Positions 61,713 through 64,000 of a stretch of DNA of 64,000 bases are shown here, one piece after another. The position numbers and the translations under genes are program-made. The notes below the pieces were generated by a model that did not search any database, was not told the DNA's origin, and was given only the letters and a program-made list of their open reading frames with translations. The stretch spans positions 113,039-177,038 of the forward strand of contig JAHEYP010000004.1 in the NCBI GenBank assembly GCA_023251535.1, written 5' to 3'. Origin of the DNA: Bacteroidota bacterium. Lineage in GTDB: Bacteria; Bacteroidota; Bacteroidia; AKYH767-A; OLB10. Positions within the stretch are counted from its first letter, which is position 1; every line of letters begins with the position of its first letter.

Positions 61713-63407
61713 ATGAAAAATATATTTATAGTAATTACTATAACGCTATTTCTTTTAACTTTACATTCCAACGCACAAGTTTTTGAAATCATTAAGAACA
61801 GAGCATTTGGAACAGTTGGGCATGAAATTTCCCCATCACTCATTTCAATAAATGACCACGAACTAATTATGGCTTGCAAAACGGATTGTGATTTAGACGG
61901 AGACAAAACAGATCCTATTTGTGATGACATAACTCAACCAGTAAGATCAGATATTTGGTTAGTGAAGATGGATACTGCTTTAAATATTATTTGGAATAGG
62001 AGCATTGGAGGTGCGTATACCGAAACCGAACCTAAGTTGATTTTCGATTCTATAAGCGGACACATTTTTATTGCATGTACTTCCATTTCAGATTCATCGT
62101 GCGATAAAACATCAAATAGTTTTGGAAATATCTCAGATTTTTGGGTTGTTGAATTAGATACTGCTGGCAATATTTTAAGTGAAAATCGATATGGTGGATT
62201 AAATCTAGAAGAAAGGCCATCTTTAGTTTATCTTCCTGACCGAAACCGATTAATATGTGGATATTCAAAATCATCCATAGGTGGCGACAAAACATCTGCA
62301 AACCATAGTACACAAAGTGACTTTTGGGTTATCAAAACAGACTCAATAGGTCAAATGATTTGGGATAAGTCATATGGAGGAACAGGATATGAGCTAAGTG
62401 GTTCCTCACCAGAATTCATTGAAAACACTTCAATATTTCTAGAAGATAGTTCATTTAATTTTTATTTATCCGGAGGAACGACTAGTCCTCAAAGTGGTGA
62501 CATTTCTCAACCACCATTAGTTGCTGGTCCAAATTATTGGTTAGCAAAGTTCGATTCATCCGGCAATAAAATATGGGATAAAAGATATTGTGGCACTATG
62601 GAAAGCCATTTTACCGTTTCAAAAAGTAATGACATGGGATTTGTCATATCTACCACTGGCGTTTCAGGCTTTGATATGACCGACACTAACAATGTCACAA
62701 ACAAATCTAATTTATGGGTAGCCAAACTAGATTCAATAGGAAACAAAAAATGGGATTACTTTTATGGAGGGAGTGGTTCTCCTGTAAATGGAATAGGATC
62801 TCAAGAAAGATTATCTTCATGTATCTCTAAAGTAAATAACGGGTATTTAATTTCTTGTACAACTTACAATGATTTAGGATATGAAATATCTGAAAATACA
62901 TATGGTGGGTGGGATTATTGGATAATAAAAATTGACGAAAACGGCAATAAAATTTGGGATAAACGTTTTGGAGGTTCAAAAAACGATGTTTGTGCCGGTT
63001 TTGTCCTAATTCCTGATTCATCATTATATATTTATGGATATTCTGATGCCGGAGGCGTAACAAGCATGAAAACCGATTCAGGTCATTTTTATCAAGACAT
63101 ATGGATTGTCCATTTCAAATACCATGATACTACCACTGTTACTTCTGTGAATTCTAGTTTTGAGTTTGAGCAGGGGATAAAACTTTTCCCTAATCCTGCA
63201 AACAATTTCTGCACCGTACAGTCGAGCAAAGAGCGCATCAACAGTGTATTAGTTTATAATACAATTGGAGAGTTAATCGATGAAATCAGGTCGCCTTCGG
63301 CTACAAGTATTCAAATTCCATTGGAAAACTTTCCTCCGGGGTTTTATTTCGTAACTGTTCAAAACGAGAATTATAGAATTACAAAAAAACTGGTGGTTTC
63401 TAGGTGA
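61713..63407 (+). CDS. Secreted propeller protein B, copy 2, with T9SS sorting domain
   Basis: This 564-aa protein is organised like copy 1: signal peptide (MKNIFIVITITLFLLTLHSNAQ), propeller repeats (SDIWLVKMDTALNIIWNRSIGG; SDFWVIKTDSIGQMIWDKSYGG; NLWVAKLDSIGNKKWDYFYGG; DYWIIKIDENGNKIWDKRFGG) and a type A T9SS tail (IKLFPNPANNFCTVQSS ... FPPGFYFVTVQNE). Differences from copy 1 are spread through the propeller, while the segment before the tail (TDSGHFYQDIWIVHFKYHDTTTVTSVNS) is almost unchanged. Fusion of the sorting signal to a conserved linker again points to T9SS export. Confidence 0.85.
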   Translation: MKNIFIVITITLFLLTLHSNAQVFEIIKNRAFGTVGHEISPSLISINDHELIMACKTDCDLDGDKTDPICDDITQPVRSDIWLVKMDTALNIIWNRSIGGAYTETEPKLIFDSISGHIFIACTSISDSSCDKTSNSFGNISDFWVVELDTAGNILSENRYGGLNLEERPSLVYLPDRNRLICGYSKSSIGGDKTSANHSTQSDFWVIKTDSIGQMIWDKSYGGTGYELSGSSPEFIENTSIFLEDSSFNFYLSGGTTSPQSGDISQPPLVAGPNYWLAKFDSSGNKIWDKRYCGTMESHFTVSKSNDMGFVISTTGVSGFDMTDTNNVTNKSNLWVAKLDSIGNKKWDYFYGGSGSPVNGIGSQERLSSCISKVNNGYLISCTTYNDLGYEISENTYGGWDYWIIKIDENGNKIWDKRFGGSKNDVCAGFVLIPDSSLYIYGYSDAGGVTSMKTDSGHFYQDIWIVHFKYHDTTTVTSVNSSFEFEQGIKLFPNPANNFCTVQSSKERINSVLVYNTIGELIDEIRSPSATSIQIPLENFPPGFYFVTVQNENYRITKKLVVSR

Positions 63408-63488
63408 TTAAATAATTAGATTGTAACATACCCATTTATTAATTTGACAGAATTATTAATAATTTCTTGCATTTTGATAAAATGTACT

Positions 63489-63496
63489 TATATTTG
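63489..63496 (+). promoter_or_regulatory. -7 element of the cassette 3 promoter
   Basis: TATATTTG with the same flanking sequence (ATTTGGGGAAAAGTTTAGTTTGA) as cassette 2. A TTGC lies 18 bp upstream in place of TTTG. Confidence 0.55.
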
Positions 63497-63559
63497 ATTT
63501 GGGGAAAAGTTTAGTTTGATTCATTTGTTCTTTTATTTTAACCCTTAAATTTTAACCTT

Positions 63560-63664
63560 ATGAAAACACAAAACACGTTTTCTCCAGAGCTAAACAGCTC
63601 CGAAATGACAGTCGCTAACAGTAAAATGGGGGGGGGGGGTTTACCTCAACCTAGCATCTCTTAA
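63560..63664 (+). CDS. 34-residue leader ORF with poly-G tract, cassette 3
   Basis: Same leader as cassette 1 up to the tract. It carries 12 G but lacks the following TA, so total length and register are unchanged; the peptide ends MGGGGLPQPSIS. One G fewer (11) would fuse it to the downstream gene A copy 3 through LKRKSKRRRTPLNLL. Confidence 0.65.
   Translation: MKTQNTFSPELNSSEMTVANSKMGGGGLPQPSIS
63628..63639 (+). repeat. Poly-G tract (12 G), cassette 3
   Basis: Twelve consecutive G residues; the only copy with a different tract length. The two extra G replace the TA found in the other copies. Confidence 0.95.
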
Positions 63665-63710
63665 AAGAAAGTCAAAGCGACGACGAACACCTTTAAATCT
63701 TCTAAGTTCT

Positions 63711-64000
63711 ATGGCATTTACGATTGGAATATTTGTTACAACACCGACTTCGGCTCAGTTCACAAATGCAGTAATTGCCGACAATGTTTACTCGCTTACA
63801 ACTTACCCATCAATCGTAAATAACGATATATTAGATGATGGTAACAACACTTATAGAGTTACCGCCTTTTCCGATGCAGCAGGACCACGGTCAGGAATAA
63901 TGTGGGAATGCTTTTTTGCCGGCAATAATTATTCAGGTGATCTTCCATTAAACTATTATAGCGTATATAGCGGTGCAGTGGTAAATTATATTGATGTTAG
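63711..64000 (+). CDS. Secreted protein A, copy 3 (cut by window edge)
   Basis: The ORF begins MAFTIGIFVTTPTSAQFTNAVIADNVYSL and continues in frame to the right edge; about 96 residues are visible. They follow copies 1 and 2 closely (NNDILDDGNNTYRVTAFSDAAGPRSG). As in the other copies the first residues are uncharged and the basic n-region lies upstream in the open frame. It shows that the cassette array goes on beyond this window. Confidence 0.8.
   Translation, partial: MAFTIGIFVTTPTSAQFTNAVIADNVYSLTTYPSIVNNDILDDGNNTYRVTAFSDAAGPRSGIMWECFFAGNNYSGDLPLNYYSVYSGAVVNYIDV

Overview
The window is chromosomal DNA from a low-GC member of the Bacteroidota. The lineage call rests on several things read from the sequence: secreted proteins ending in type IX secretion (T9SS) sorting domains, promoters of the TTTG / TAnnTTTG kind, a DUF3822-rsmD-coaD cluster, an LptF/G permease next to a START-like protein, and RDS-repeat, PD40 and SPOR envelope proteins. 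I cannot place it below phylum with confidence. Most of the first 56 kb is ordinary core genome; the accessory material is at 28.3-35.4 kb and from 56.4 kb to the right edge.

Layout. 0-1.3 kb: manganese/iron importer (mntH, cut by the left edge) behind its DtxR-type regulator, with a perfect inverted-repeat operator candidate. 1.3-8.4 kb: pyrD, a DUF4920 lipoprotein, HMG-CoA lyase, a secreted RDS-repeat coiled-coil protein, an APC permease and a BadF-type sugar kinase. 8.4-15.4 kb: DUF3822-rsmD-coaD, a RecD/Dda-like helicase, lolD, a membrane VWA protein and a SanA-like protein. 15.6-24.4 kb: T9SS glucose/sorbosone dehydrogenase, YqhD-like alcohol dehydrogenase, a START-like protein with a histone-H1-like tail, LptF/G permease with a glycosyltransferase, and rplS. 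24.5-28.3 kb: a two-component system divergent from a secreted propeller protein. 28.4-34.5 kb: two tandem ~1020-aa T9SS propeller proteins whose last 678 bp are nearly identical. 34.6-35.5 kb: an array of 230-bp palindrome-rich repeats next to tRNA-Arg(ACG). 35.6-45.7 kb: NfeD-like protein, M48 protease, clpS, TPR/PD40/SPOR protein, plsY, a 1489-aa unknown and prmA. 45.9-50.2 kb: histidine catabolism operon (hutI, formimidoylglutamase, ftcD). 50.3-56.2 kb: short tandem repeats, RsmI-like methylase, phosphoesterase, pdxH, YqgE, and the mnmH-selD pair that makes tRNA selenouridine.

The most striking region is 56.36-64.0 kb. Here a two-gene cassette of about 3.55 kb is repeated in tandem (A-B-A-B-A, running off the right edge). 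Each cassette has a Bacteroidota-type promoter, a conserved start region with a run of 10-12 G residues, secreted protein A, a hairpin, and secreted propeller protein B with a T9SS tail. In all three copies the G run is one base out of register. Translation from the upstream ATG therefore gives only a 34-residue peptide. Removing one G would fuse that start to protein A and supply the charged n-region (a KRKPKRRR-like stretch) that the A signal peptide otherwise lacks. Several substitutions between copies in this stretch are synonymous in the fused frame, so that frame has been translated in evolution. The simplest reading is a tandem family of surface or secreted proteins whose export is switched by poly-G slippage; translational reinitiation, a programmed frameshift and a systematic homopolymer error remain alternatives.
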